Shown piece by piece: positions 26,325 through 35,314 of a stretch of DNA of 64,000 nt. The DNA lies in contig PBSR01000275.1 of the NCBI GenBank assembly GCA_002726335.1, positions 1 to 64,000 of the forward strand, given 5' to 3'. The notes beneath the pieces were generated by a model that searched no databases, was not told the DNA's origin, and saw only the letters and a program-made list of their open reading frames with translations. This DNA is from Gemmatimonadaceae bacterium (GTDB taxonomy: Bacteria; Latescibacterota; UBA2968; UBA8231). Position 1 is the stretch's first letter, and each line of letters begins with the position of its first letter. Both the position numbers and the translations under genes were made by a program.

Positions 26325-26341
26325 CAAGGACGGACCACTGT

Positions 26342-27115
26342 ATGTACCCCAACCCGATCAAACAGAAGCTGGCCGCCGGTCAGGTCGTACTGGGCACCGG
26401 CCTTCCTGCCTTCTCGCCGCACATCGCCGGTCCTACGATCGATGCAGGCATCGATTTTCTGTGGATCGATACCGAACACCTGCCGTACGGTGTTGATGTA
26501 CTCGACACGATCCCGGTCCTGGCCCGACAGCGAGGCGTAGCCCCCATGATCCGTGTCGCCCACAACGACCCCGGTCTCATCAAGAAGGCCTACGACGTGG
26601 GCGCCGTGCTCGTCATGGTGCCCCAGGTCAACACGCCGGAAGAGGCGCAACGGGCCGTCGACTCGGCTCACTACCCTCCCGAGGGCAACCGCGGTCTGTC
26701 GCCCATGTGGACCCGCATCGCCGGGGTCGACTGGCAGACCGTGCTGGACACGGCCAACGACGAGACCCTGCTGATCTGTCAGATGGAGAGCCAGCAGGCC
26801 TGGGACAACCTCGATGAGATCGCCGCTGTACCGGGGATCGACATCATCCTCGTCGGCCCCCTGGATCTGTCCGCTTCTCTGGGGCTTGCCGGTCAGACCG
26901 GGTCGACCCAGGTGCAGCAGATCATGGAGGAAGTGCCGAAGCGCCTGGAAGGCACGGGGATCGTCGTCGGCACGACGCTGGTCAACCCCGAGGAGATCCG
27001 GCAGAAGATCGACTGGGGGTACCGTTTCCTGAACGTGGGCAACCCGCTCGTCTATGGCGTACAGGCTGTCACCGATCACATCACCGGCCTGCGCGAGTAC
27101 GCGGCAAACCGCTGA
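26342..27115 (+). CDS. HpcH/HpaI-family aldolase
   Basis: 257 residues, typical of class II pyruvate aldolases. Visible signatures: WIDTEHLPYGVD (metal-binding Glu region), MIRVAHNDP (substrate Arg), VMVPQVNTPEEA, the SAHYPPEGNRGLSP loop and GPLDLSASLG with the metal-binding Asp. Such enzymes cleave 2-keto-3-deoxy sugar acids or related 4-hydroxy-2-oxo acids to pyruvate and an aldehyde. The real substrate is not readable. Its stop overlaps the ATG of the following peptidase gene by one base (TGATG), so the two are translated together. Confidence 0.88.
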   Translation: MYPNPIKQKLAAGQVVLGTGLPAFSPHIAGPTIDAGIDFLWIDTEHLPYGVDVLDTIPVLARQRGVAPMIRVAHNDPGLIKKAYDVGAVLVMVPQVNTPEEAQRAVDSAHYPPEGNRGLSPMWTRIAGVDWQTVLDTANDETLLICQMESQQAWDNLDEIAAVPGIDIILVGPLDLSASLGLAGQTGSTQVQQIMEEVPKRLEGTGIVVGTTLVNPEEIRQKIDWGYRFLNVGNPLVYGVQAVTDHITGLREYAANR

Positions 27116-28500
27116 TGGCGGACGCGACGCACGTCATCGACTGGGACGCTGCCGACCGCTGGCTCTTCGGCGAGGCCTGGACGGGCGACCGCATCGCCGA
27201 ACACGCACGGCAGCTGTGTGATGTGATCGGACCACGGTGGTCGGGAACCGAGGCCGAGTGGCGCACCATCGAGTACGTGCGTGATCAGCTGCGGGCAGCA
27301 GGCCTCGACGAAGTCGAGGTAGAAGAGTTCGACATGGCCTGCTGGTCATTCTCCAGAGCGGCTGCCAGCATCGTCGGCGGACCCGCCCTCGATGTGCTGC
27401 CCTTCATCCGTTGTCCGTCCTTCGCCGTCGAAGCGGATGTCGTCGACGTCGGCCATGGAACGACGCGGGAGATCGCCGCCGTAGGCGAACGGCTTGCTGG
27501 GGCCGTGGCGCTGATGACGATGGCAGCCGAGCCCTTCACGACACCGGTGCCCCACGCCTATCGACTGCGTGACGTCGCCACTGCCGGGGCCACGGCCGCT
27601 GCCGTCATCGATCCGAAGAGTGGCGAACGGCGTGAGTACCATTCTGCCCACGACGCCCGCGACCCTGATTTTGTCTCACCCCCGTTGCCCTGTGTCACCA
27701 TCACCCGCGAGGCGGGCGCACGGCTGCGTCGTCTGCCGCAGCCGCGGCTGTGTTTCGATGTCGTCACGGCGGTGGAGACGAAGCGAACCGCCAATGTGCA
27801 CGGAGTCCTGCATGGCCGAGACTGGCCGGAGGAGGATCTCGTCCTCGGCGGTCACCACGACACCGTCTACGGCACCCCTGGTGGCAACGACAACGGCTCC
27901 GGCACGATCGCCACGCTGGAAACGGCACGCGTGCTGGCCGGTTTGAGACGGGAGAATGGCGCTGCGCCCGGACGAACGCTGCGCTTCGTCACCTACGCTG
28001 CCGAGGAGCAAGGCTTTCAGGGCTCCTTCGAGTTTGTCCGGCGGCACTATGGCGCCGGCCGGCGACCCCGGCTGGCGATCAACCTCGACGAACTGTCCGC
28101 CGGGCACATGAAGGGCATCGTGCTGGGCTTCGATCACCTGCGATCTCTGGTGCAGGGACAGCTCGACAGCATGGGAGACGGACTGCAGTGTCACGTCATG
28201 TCACAGCTGGACAATTCCTCCGACCATTTCCCCTATCTGGCGGATGGTATCGACGCCGCCCATCTGTGGCGCTGGCGCTTCCGCGGACGCCATGCGGATT
28301 CGGACTACCATCATGAGTCGCCAGACTCCGCCGACAAGGTGAACGTGCGAGAGTTGAAGGAGTATTCCGGGCAGTTGTCACGCCTGCTGCTGCGCCTCTC
28401 GTGTGTGCTGCCGGAGGACTGGCCCCGGCTCGGCGTGGCCACCGAAGAAGCCCAACGGCGCGTCAACGCAGAACGGGGCAGCGTGGTCCGGGTGTACTGA
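27115..28500 (+). CDS. M28-family zinc metallopeptidase
   Basis: 461 residues, no signal peptide. Two-zinc site complete: HHDT (His ~247/248, Asp 249), NDNGSG (Asp ~259), AEEQG (Glu ~297/298), NLDEL (Asp ~325) and DYHHESPD (His ~400). Between the N-terminal helical part and the catalytic core is a PA-like insertion (residues ~90-210) seen in many M28 members. Expected activity is aminopeptidase or carboxypeptidase-like release of amino acids. It is coupled to the HpcH/HpaI aldolase gene and ends 17 bases from the convergent DUF6785 gene. Confidence 0.87.
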   Translation: MADATHVIDWDAADRWLFGEAWTGDRIAEHARQLCDVIGPRWSGTEAEWRTIEYVRDQLRAAGLDEVEVEEFDMACWSFSRAAASIVGGPALDVLPFIRCPSFAVEADVVDVGHGTTREIAAVGERLAGAVALMTMAAEPFTTPVPHAYRLRDVATAGATAAAVIDPKSGERREYHSAHDARDPDFVSPPLPCVTITREAGARLRRLPQPRLCFDVVTAVETKRTANVHGVLHGRDWPEEDLVLGGHHDTVYGTPGGNDNGSGTIATLETARVLAGLRRENGAAPGRTLRFVTYAAEEQGFQGSFEFVRRHYGAGRRPRLAINLDELSAGHMKGIVLGFDHLRSLVQGQLDSMGDGLQCHVMSQLDNSSDHFPYLADGIDAAHLWRWRFRGRHADSDYHHESPDSADKVNVRELKEYSGQLSRLLLRLSCVLPEDWPRLGVATEEAQRRVNAERGSVVRVY

Positions 28501-28517
28501 TAGCGGGGTGCGGGGCG

Positions 28518-30422
28518 TCAGAGCACCCTGTGCCCCTTGCCGAAGAAGAACACCCAGTCGACGACGAAGGACATACCGACGCCGAGAAAAAAGCCGGCTA
28601 CGAGCCCCAGGAAGAAGGGCCGCGCCTTCAGATACGCGCCGACGCCCCCGTAGCGCAGCACGGCGCTCTTGATCGCCCAGGCCAGGAAGATCGACAGGGC
28701 GATATCCCGCATCATCCACAGGGTGCCTACGGGAAACCCGGCCGGGTGCAGGGGCCACCAGTGGAAACGGTACTGGCAGACTGCCAGGGCGGCGTAGACC
28801 AGAGCACCGATACCGAAGTACGAAAGCTTGACCCAATCGGTGGGGGCCGGGTTGAGCAGATGCCCGGCGACGCTGCCGAACGCTATGCCGCCGGCTCCCG
28901 CCCCGGCCTGGTAGATCCACGAGACGAAGTTGCCGCCGCCGTATTGGTAACACAGGTGGAGCAAGGTATAGATCGCGGCGGCGAACCCCAGCACGACGGC
29001 CAGACCGATGGCCAGACCGAGCCGGCGGCTACCCGTTCCCGTCCTGTCGAGGCGAGTGGCATGCACGGTAGAAGCCATGAAGATGGTCTGCACATCTCCG
29101 AACCAGCTGTAGGACAGCGACAGGGCGACCAGGTTGGAAGGGGCGATCCCGGTGCCGGTGATCGCCAGGGTGAAAGCTTGGCTGACCACCGGCGAGGTGA
29201 TGTAATAGAGCCCGGTCTGCACGACCAGACGGGTAATGCCGACATAGGCGACCAGAACCCCGAAGATGAAGAGGCAGGCAATCGGCATCTCCATCCCCAG
29301 TCGCCACAGCCACCAGAGGATATAGATCAGTCCCGCCAGGAGGCCGAAGACGGCAACCCGATAGGGTAGCAGTTCGCCACGGTCGTCGAGCCGAACACCA
29401 CGCCAGAAGGCGTGTCTGACCACCGCCATCAGATGTTGCCTGGCCATCCACAGACTCACCAGAACCATGGCCATGAAGGCTCCCCACGACTGCCAGGACA
29501 GTGACTGCATACCCCAGACGAAGGGATCGGCAGAGCTCACCTCGTAACCGATCATGTTCGTCACGCCTTCCTGGATGAAAGCCACCACGTAGAACACCCA
29601 GATGCTGAGGGAGATCTGGGTGCTGGCCAGGAAGGCGAAACCCAGCACGGGCAGGCGCAGGCTCATGTGGAACGCGGGAAAATCCGGATCGATCTGCAGC
29701 ACCCGGCCGCGACCGATGTCGAGTTGTGGGAAGCCTGGATAGAAATAGCCGACGATGTCGTAGAGAATCACGGCCATGGACAGGGCGCACCCCAGGTAGA
29801 AGGCACCCGAACGGAGCAGCGGCGCCGACCTGCCATCCTCCTCGTCGACGAGACCACGAGGAAGCTCCATCAGGGGAAAGGTCAGCTTTTCGCGTTCGAC
29901 CCATTGGCGCCGCAGGATGGTCACCAGGCAGAAGCAGACGAAGTACACCGTCAGAATCAGACTCACCCACCAACCGAGAGGCCCGAGCCAGACCGCCCAG
30001 GGGATCGACTCGCCCGCCGGCACGCCCTCGTAGAACCAGCGCATGGCATCGCCGTCGTTGGCCGGTACCGCCCACGCCGACAGATAGGGGTGAACCAGGT
30101 TGGCCCAGTCATTCTCGGGAGTCGCTGCGTAGAAGGGGGCCGAAAGGATGGCCAGCAGGTAGCCGACGATCCACAGGGGGATGCTGGCTGTAACCAGACC
30201 CATCGTCAGGACGATCAACAGTTCCGCCGGCTGCAGGTATCGGCCCAACAGACGCTTGCCCAGGGCGTTGACCAGGATCAGCAGCATGAACGGTGTACCG
30301 ACAGCGACCGGGAAGTACGACCAGGTGATCTCAGCGGCGCCGACGATCCAGGGAGAATAGAAAGCCCCCATCGCCACCATGAGTACCATGCCGGACCCCA
30401 CACACAGAGACCGCGGCGTCAC
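28518..30422 (-). CDS. DUF6785/DUF6784-type polytopic membrane protein (paralogue)
   Basis: 634 residues with about a dozen membrane segments. It shares the signature of the protein at 5392-7329: PENDWANLVHPYLSAW, WFYEGVPAGESIPWAVW and LRRQWVEREKLTFPL. The start is uncertain: a GTG at 30422, or ATG codons 11 and 14 codons later directly before the first helix (MVLMVAMGAFYSPWIV). It follows the 995-residue barrel gene by 53 bases and is probably co-transcribed. In both places in this window a DUF6785 gene follows a gene for a secreted or outer-membrane protein. Transport is plausible but undemonstrated. Confidence 0.75.
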   Translation of the reverse strand: MTPRSLCVGSGMVLMVAMGAFYSPWIVGAAEITWSYFPVAVGTPFMLLILVNALGKRLLGRYLQPAELLIVLTMGLVTASIPLWIVGYLLAILSAPFYAATPENDWANLVHPYLSAWAVPANDGDAMRWFYEGVPAGESIPWAVWLGPLGWWVSLILTVYFVCFCLVTILRRQWVEREKLTFPLMELPRGLVDEEDGRSAPLLRSGAFYLGCALSMAVILYDIVGYFYPGFPQLDIGRGRVLQIDPDFPAFHMSLRLPVLGFAFLASTQISLSIWVFYVVAFIQEGVTNMIGYEVSSADPFVWGMQSLSWQSWGAFMAMVLVSLWMARQHLMAVVRHAFWRGVRLDDRGELLPYRVAVFGLLAGLIYILWWLWRLGMEMPIACLFIFGVLVAYVGITRLVVQTGLYYITSPVVSQAFTLAITGTGIAPSNLVALSLSYSWFGDVQTIFMASTVHATRLDRTGTGSRRLGLAIGLAVVLGFAAAIYTLLHLCYQYGGGNFVSWIYQAGAGAGGIAFGSVAGHLLNPAPTDWVKLSYFGIGALVYAALAVCQYRFHWWPLHPAGFPVGTLWMMRDIALSIFLAWAIKSAVLRYGGVGAYLKARPFFLGLVAGFFLGVGMSFVVDWVFFFGKGHRVL

Positions 30423-30475
30423 GCCCTCGGCTGCTGTGGACTGATCGTCCGCTCTCCGGAAGCGAGGCGCAGTAT

Positions 30476-33463
30476 CTAGAATGGTGAGATCAACTCGACG
30501 AAGAGAACGCCCTGCTTGCTGTCCGGCCTGCCTGGAAGGGTGTAGTTCCGCCGCGTTCGCTGGTAGCCGATGAAAGCTGAGTTGTCACGGATTCCGAAAT
30601 AGTCGGAGGTGAGTCTGAACATTACAAGGTAGTCGGTCTGGGTGAACGTCCCCTCCCTGCGGGCACGGTCCCAGTGCTTGTACGGTAGCATGGGCAACCC
30701 CTGCGCCCCCAGCTGCAAACCGGTCCGGGGCGTCAAGTGGTAGTGAGCCAGTACGATGGGGATGAAATCGCTGTAGGAAGTACGCGGGGTGGTCTCGTTG
30801 TCCACCTCCTCGAAGATCGTCCGATGCTTGAACTTCGGCGTGACACTGAAGGGGCCACGTGACCAGGTGTAATCTATCCTGTCAACCACCGAGAAGCGGG
30901 TGTACACTGCCGCCGGCTGCAGCAGACCGATGCCCTGCTGCAGCTCGATTTCGGACTGACTGTTGCGGAACCACAACATGGCGTGATCCAACCGGGTATT
31001 CCTGAAGCCCAGGTACTCTGCATCGGCAAACACCAGGTGTACGCGGCTGTCCCGCATCTGCAGCAGGTCGGGGGTGGGTGGACGTCGGAATCCTGCAACC
31101 TCTGGAGGGCCGTCCGGTCGATTGTACCAGTTGATGAACTCGAGATCGTCAGGCGGTACCTGGTAGAGGAAGGTGTGATCGACGATGTCGTCCTCCACCT
31201 TCTTCACATCGAAGTGGAGCTGCAGCCTGGCGACGCCCTTCCTCTCCACGTCGTAGGCGTAGCGCAGGTACAGTGCCTCGGAGTGGCCACCGCCGACAAT
31301 CTGCCGGGTGTCATAGTGGCCGACGGAGATGGACCTGCCGAGACGGCCCAGTCGATTGAGCCGCAGAAAAACGTGGCGGCCCCGCTGATCGCGTGGGTAG
31401 GGATAATCCGGTCGATCGTCGTTCTCACGGAAGTCGGGCACGCCATTGTTGTTGAAGTCGATGCCGTACACGAACTCCGGGGGCTCGGCGTCGTACGTAA
31501 GGAAGGGTTCCTCCCAGTCGACGATGAAGTTCTCGTTGCGGTCCACATCGGCCACGTTGTCGACGTTTTCGTCGAGACCCGGGTAGACACCGGCATTCGG
31601 CCACCCGGGATAGAGTTCACGCGGCTGGGCCACCGCATTGTCTCCCGAATGGTCGTCCGCAAAGCGGTCGTGGTCATCGTTGTCTTCGTGGAGGGGAAAC
31701 TCATGGGTGACCGACTCGATCCTGTCACCGGGCTTGCCCTGGCGATCGATGTGGAATGCCAGACCGCCACGGTAGCTGTCGTAGCCGCCACCGTAGTCCG
31801 GCTCCATGCGGTAGAGCTCAGCACCCAACGCCACACCCTGTAGCAGATCCTTGGTTCCCTTCACCCACCACGCCCAGGCACGCTCGGCACTTCGCCGACC
31901 CTCGTTGTCGCCCACGGGGAACATGAAGTTGCGCAGGTTGTGGGCCAGTTCACCGTTGAACTCCAGCCCGACGAGTTCGGCCGCCCAATTGACCGATGCC
32001 AGACTTTGACCGGTGGGAATGCCGTAGTCAAACCAGACGGCCTGCCGATTGTCTGCAGTACCCCGGCCACCCGCGGCCCGCACGACGGTGTAGTACGGTT
32101 CCTCTTCCTCGTCCACGTACCACTTGTGCGATCTCCGGTTGGGGGCCTCGCTTCGGTGGAAGGAGGCGGGCCACTCCATCTCGGCCTGCCCCACCGCACC
32201 GCTGCGGTCCACATTGAAGAAATCGTGGGTCTGGCGCACGCCGATGCGGAAATCCCCCGCCACATCGGCAACGAAGCGGGCCGATCGAAGGGACACGTCT
32301 GCGGGCAGGTTGAAGGTGTAGATCACCGGTTCGCCACCCACAGCCTGACGGCCGCCACCGGCCAGTGGCGTGCCGCCACTCGGTGGCGAGGCTTCGAGAG
32401 CGGTGTCGTAGTCGGGATCACCGTCGACACTGGTGAGTCGGACCGGTTGCCCGGCGCGCTCGCCCTCGAGGACCACATCCACCCCGTACGCCCGGGCTGT
32501 CGCCCGGGCTTCCTCCGGGGAATCGTCAGCGATGAAGACGCGGATCATCCTGGGTGCCTGCATCTCGTACGGGATGTCACCACGCCAGAAGCTGCTGCGG
32601 GACGAGGCTGTCTGGTTCATGACCTGGTTCACCAGCGTGCCACCCAGCGTGGCGTATTCACCCAGATCATGTTGCCAGTGGCCGCCGAACTGGAGCACCG
32701 GGGACGGATCCCAGGCGTCGTTGCCCTCAGCCTGCGCCCATTCTGAGAACAGTAGGGCCGTACCTTGCTGGCCTCCGCGGGTGTAGTACAACGTCGCACG
32801 ATCCCGATCCCGGTAACTCAGGTCCATGCGGACCACGTTCTGCCGACTGTTGGCCAGGGTGAGAGGCGTGAACATCGTCCGCACTGAACTGGCGCTGACA
32901 CCGTTGCCCACGGTGGCCGTCCAGTGCAGATCCTTGTACGCGTAGTGGCCGATGTAGAACTGCAGGCGCTTGTGGTCGATGTAACTGTAGCCGCTGAAGT
33001 CGCTGCCGCTGCGCGACTCCTCGATGCTCAACACCCGCTGGTAGTCGCCCCCCATGTAGTTGCCCATACGATCCCAGCGCACATTGCGCGTGTTCATTGG
33101 CCGACCGGTGGCCTTGACCTCTCTGAAGCTCGTTTCTCCGCGGGAGTAGAGGATGTACTTCTCGTCGGCATAGTTGCGGTAGGAAAGGCCATTGCTGGCG
33201 TTGAGAAAGGCCCGACCCCACCCGCGCCGGTACCGATCCCGGGGACCGCGCAGGAAGGCGGGACGCTGCTTCCAGGCCGGTTCCCGGGGCGTGCCGGGAT
33301 CAGCGTTGTAGTAGGGCAGGGGACCCGCAGACTCGGGGTGGCGTTGCCCCTGAGCGGGGGACAGGAAGCCCATGCCGGAGCAGAGGCCTGCAACCATCGA
33401 CCAGCGCCCGGCTGAGCGCATCGGTGCAGCGAGAAACGACACGTAGACCCCTCGCGCTCCCAT
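30476..33463 (-). CDS. large outer-membrane beta-barrel protein with EF-hand-like calcium motifs
   Basis: 995 residues. Signal peptide at ~15-40 (AGLCSGMGFLSPAQGQ). The first ~330 residues and last ~300 are rich in alternating aromatic strands and end in a C-terminal phenylalanine (ELISPF), fitting a barrel. In the middle lie two acidic DxDxN-type loops: VADVDRNENFIVDWEE (~residue 650) and DFNNNGVPDFRENDD (~685), like thrombospondin type 3/dockerin calcium loops. I do not recognise a named family; similar large proteins occur in FCB-group genomes. The ATG at 33463 has GAAGG ahead; a second ATG at 33421 begins nearer to the signal helix. A promoter with a perfect -35 lies ~60-80 bases upstream. 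Confidence 0.7.
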   Translation of the reverse strand: MGARGVYVSFLAAPMRSAGRWSMVAGLCSGMGFLSPAQGQRHPESAGPLPYYNADPGTPREPAWKQRPAFLRGPRDRYRRGWGRAFLNASNGLSYRNYADEKYILYSRGETSFREVKATGRPMNTRNVRWDRMGNYMGGDYQRVLSIEESRSGSDFSGYSYIDHKRLQFYIGHYAYKDLHWTATVGNGVSASSVRTMFTPLTLANSRQNVVRMDLSYRDRDRATLYYTRGGQQGTALLFSEWAQAEGNDAWDPSPVLQFGGHWQHDLGEYATLGGTLVNQVMNQTASSRSSFWRGDIPYEMQAPRMIRVFIADDSPEEARATARAYGVDVVLEGERAGQPVRLTSVDGDPDYDTALEASPPSGGTPLAGGGRQAVGGEPVIYTFNLPADVSLRSARFVADVAGDFRIGVRQTHDFFNVDRSGAVGQAEMEWPASFHRSEAPNRRSHKWYVDEEEEPYYTVVRAAGGRGTADNRQAVWFDYGIPTGQSLASVNWAAELVGLEFNGELAHNLRNFMFPVGDNEGRRSAERAWAWWVKGTKDLLQGVALGAELYRMEPDYGGGYDSYRGGLAFHIDRQGKPGDRIESVTHEFPLHEDNDDHDRFADDHSGDNAVAQPRELYPGWPNAGVYPGLDENVDNVADVDRNENFIVDWEEPFLTYDAEPPEFVYGIDFNNNGVPDFRENDDRPDYPYPRDQRGRHVFLRLNRLGRLGRSISVGHYDTRQIVGGGHSEALYLRYAYDVERKGVARLQLHFDVKKVEDDIVDHTFLYQVPPDDLEFINWYNRPDGPPEVAGFRRPPTPDLLQMRDSRVHLVFADAEYLGFRNTRLDHAMLWFRNSQSEIELQQGIGLLQPAAVYTRFSVVDRIDYTWSRGPFSVTPKFKHRTIFEEVDNETTPRTSYSDFIPIVLAHYHLTPRTGLQLGAQGLPMLPYKHWDRARREGTFTQTDYLVMFRLTSDYFGIRDNSAFIGYQRTRRNYTLPGRPDSKQGVLFVELISPF

Positions 33464-33516
33464 GGGAGCCTTCGAAGAAGGTGGATCTACCAGGGCATCG
33501 TGAGTTGGCTTGATCG

Positions 33517-33545
33517 ATAAAGTATGATTGCTACAGGTCTGTCAA
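33517..33545 (-). promoter_or_regulatory. promoter upstream of the barrel/DUF6785 pair
   Basis: On the minus strand a perfect -35 TTGACA (33540-33545) is followed after 17 bases by CTTTAT (33517-33522, 3 of 6), or after 15 bases by TACTTT. The region is AT-rich for this genome. A transcript starting near 33510 would have a ~45-base leader before the ATG at 33463. Confidence 0.5.
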
Positions 33546-33651
33546 CGGCACGGTGTTGCCGGAGGCGCCGACGCCTGCCTCAGCCGCGCATCGCAGTTCG
33601 GGGGTGGGTGGTTGGGCCAGGCCAACGTGAGTGCTGCGGGAGGAGTGCCGA

Positions 33652-33848
33652 GGGTTCACGCTGGCACCGAGGTGGCCTTGAGCGAGGCCAGGCATGACCG
33701 AACAGGAACGCGCAGCGTTCCGTTCAGGCCCGAAGGTCGCGCGCCAGGATGGCGTGCGCGGACTGAGCCGCAGGATGCGGCGTTCAGTCCGCCGGTGAGG
33801 TCATGCCCTAGGCCGAGCGGTGGCCACCGTAGGTGCCGGCGTGAGCCC
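33652..33848 (+). ncRNA. nested multi-hairpin element, candidate structured RNA or dispersed repeat
   Basis: No credible gene fits here. An outer imperfect stem joins 33652-33677 to 33822-33848 (about 23 of 27 positions agree). An inner stem joins 33686-33699 to 33799-33814 (GGCATGACC against GGTCATGCC, plus GGCC ends). Inside are three clear hairpins: 33700-33725 (loop GCA), 33738-33758 (loop GGA) and 33760-33790 (13 pairs, loop GGA), and a short one at 33727-33738 (loop CGAA). Several imperfect pairs (two in the outer stem, one in the second hairpin, one in the short hairpin) are G-U on the plus strand but A-C on the minus strand, favouring plus-strand RNA. The two GGA loops sit in CAGGATG. 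The element touches the sugar transferase stop codon. No promoter was identified. Confidence 0.5.
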
Positions 33849-35314
33849 TACCGCGTACTCTTCCCCGCCAGCACGAACCAGATCGTACGAATCATGATCG
33901 AGAAATCCAGCAGCAACGACGCGTTCTCGATGTAGTAGAGATCGTATTCCAGACGCTCAGCGGCGATGCTGGCAAAATCCGTCGACTGCATGTCGAATTC
34001 GTGCTTCGATTGCGCCCATCCCAGAAGACCTGGCTTGACGTTGAAACGGCGCATGTAGAACGGGATCTCCTGCGAGAACCTCTCCACGAAGAACGGACGT
34101 TCCGGTCGGGGGCCCACCAGGCTCATGTCGCCGCGCAGGAAATTGATACACTGGGGGATCTCGTCGAAGTGCAGGGCCCGCAACACGCGCCCCACACGGG
34201 TGACGCGAGGATCGGCATCCTTGACCCACGTCGGCCCCGTCTTGTCTTCGGCTTCGACCACCATCGACCGGAACTTATACATCGTGAAGGGTTTCCCCTT
34301 GCGCCCCACACGCTCCTGACGGAACAGGATGGGACCGCGCGAATCGAGGCGGATGGCGGCCACCACCAGCAGCCACAGCGGCGCCATGCCGACCAGCACG
34401 AGCAGCGCCACGGCGATGTCGGTGAGCCGCTTGGCGGCGCTCTCCCAGGGGGCCATCAGCTGCGGTCGCAGCTCCATCAGGGGCACACCGTAGATCTGGT
34501 TCGTGCGCACGTGACCGGTGACGATATCGTAGAGGTCGGGGGTGATGCTGAAGGAGACTACAGACCCGGGTCCACCCGCCGCCTCGACAATGCGCAGCAC
34601 ATCCTCGTGGCTGTTCGATTTCAGGGCGATCAGCACCGACTCCACGCCACGCTGGCCGATGATCCGCCCCAGGTCGTCTACCCCTCCCAGCACGGGCAGG
34701 CCCTCGACGGTGTCCACCTCGGCGTCTCCGGGGGCACGAGCGAAACCGATGACCTCATAGCCCTGAGCCGGCGAGGTGAGCAGATCCTGCAGGAGCCTGG
34801 CTCCACGCTCGTCGGTGCCGACGATGATGGCGTTGTTGCGACCGATGCCACTGGTCAGCAGACGCCGCTGCAGCGTGCGCAGGACGGCACGTCCGCCAGC
34901 GACAAGAACGACCAGCGCCAGCCAGTAGGAGCCGACCAGCGCCCGAGTGAAAGTCATACCCTCCTGCAGATCGAAGGTAGCGATGAACAGCAGCAGGACG
35001 CCGACGGTGATGACCTTGAGTACGGCGATGCCCTCGTCGAGACGAGACGGCGTATGCTTTGGACGATACAGGCCGTTGAACACGAGCAGCACGAGCCAGC
35101 ACAGGTAGATGAGAGGCAGCGCATCCCAGAGGTAGTACTCGAGGACAAAGACGAAAGGCGGGCTGGTGAGGTCGGGATGCAGCTGATTCCAGGCGTAGGC
35201 CACGCTCCGCAGGGAGCCACCCGCATGTTTCATCCACAGCAGCGCCACCGTTGCCAGGTTGATAGCGACAAAATCGCTCACGGCCAGCAGGATTGTGATC
35301 CAGACCTGCGACAT
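33848..35314 (-). CDS. exopolysaccharide priming glycosylphosphotransferase (WcaJ/WbaP type)
   Basis: 488 residues. N-terminal four or five membrane helices, then a soluble nucleotide-binding-like domain (AIIVGTDERGARLLQDLL, ~165-180), then the catalytic bacterial sugar transferase domain from ~300: KRLTDIAVALLVLVG membrane re-entrant helix, RQERVGRKGKPFTMYKFRSM, and FDEIPQCINFLRGDMSLVGPRPE. It transfers a hexose-1-phosphate to undecaprenyl phosphate, the first step of repeat-unit assembly. It is the last gene of a three-gene unit; its start is directly adjacent to the stop of the GT2 gene (one-base overlap). The stop codon abuts the structured element at 33652-33848. Confidence 0.9.
   Translation of the reverse strand: MSQVWITILLAVSDFVAINLATVALLWMKHAGGSLRSVAYAWNQLHPDLTSPPFVFVLEYYLWDALPLIYLCWLVLLVFNGLYRPKHTPSRLDEGIAVLKVITVGVLLLFIATFDLQEGMTFTRALVGSYWLALVVLVAGGRAVLRTLQRRLLTSGIGRNNAIIVGTDERGARLLQDLLTSPAQGYEVIGFARAPGDAEVDTVEGLPVLGGVDDLGRIIGQRGVESVLIALKSNSHEDVLRIVEAAGGPGSVVSFSITPDLYDIVTGHVRTNQIYGVPLMELRPQLMAPWESAAKRLTDIAVALLVLVGMAPLWLLVVAAIRLDSRGPILFRQERVGRKGKPFTMYKFRSMVVEAEDKTGPTWVKDADPRVTRVGRVLRALHFDEIPQCINFLRGDMSLVGPRPERPFFVERFSQEIPFYMRRFNVKPGLLGWAQSKHEFDMQSTDFASIAAERLEYDLYYIENASLLLDFSIMIRTIWFVLAGKSTR

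Noticed and set aside
33528..33935. 135-codon plus-strand open frame over the structured element
   Set aside because: It has no start signal, crosses the sugar transferase 3' end, and its residues are explained by the inverted-repeat bases rather than by a protein.
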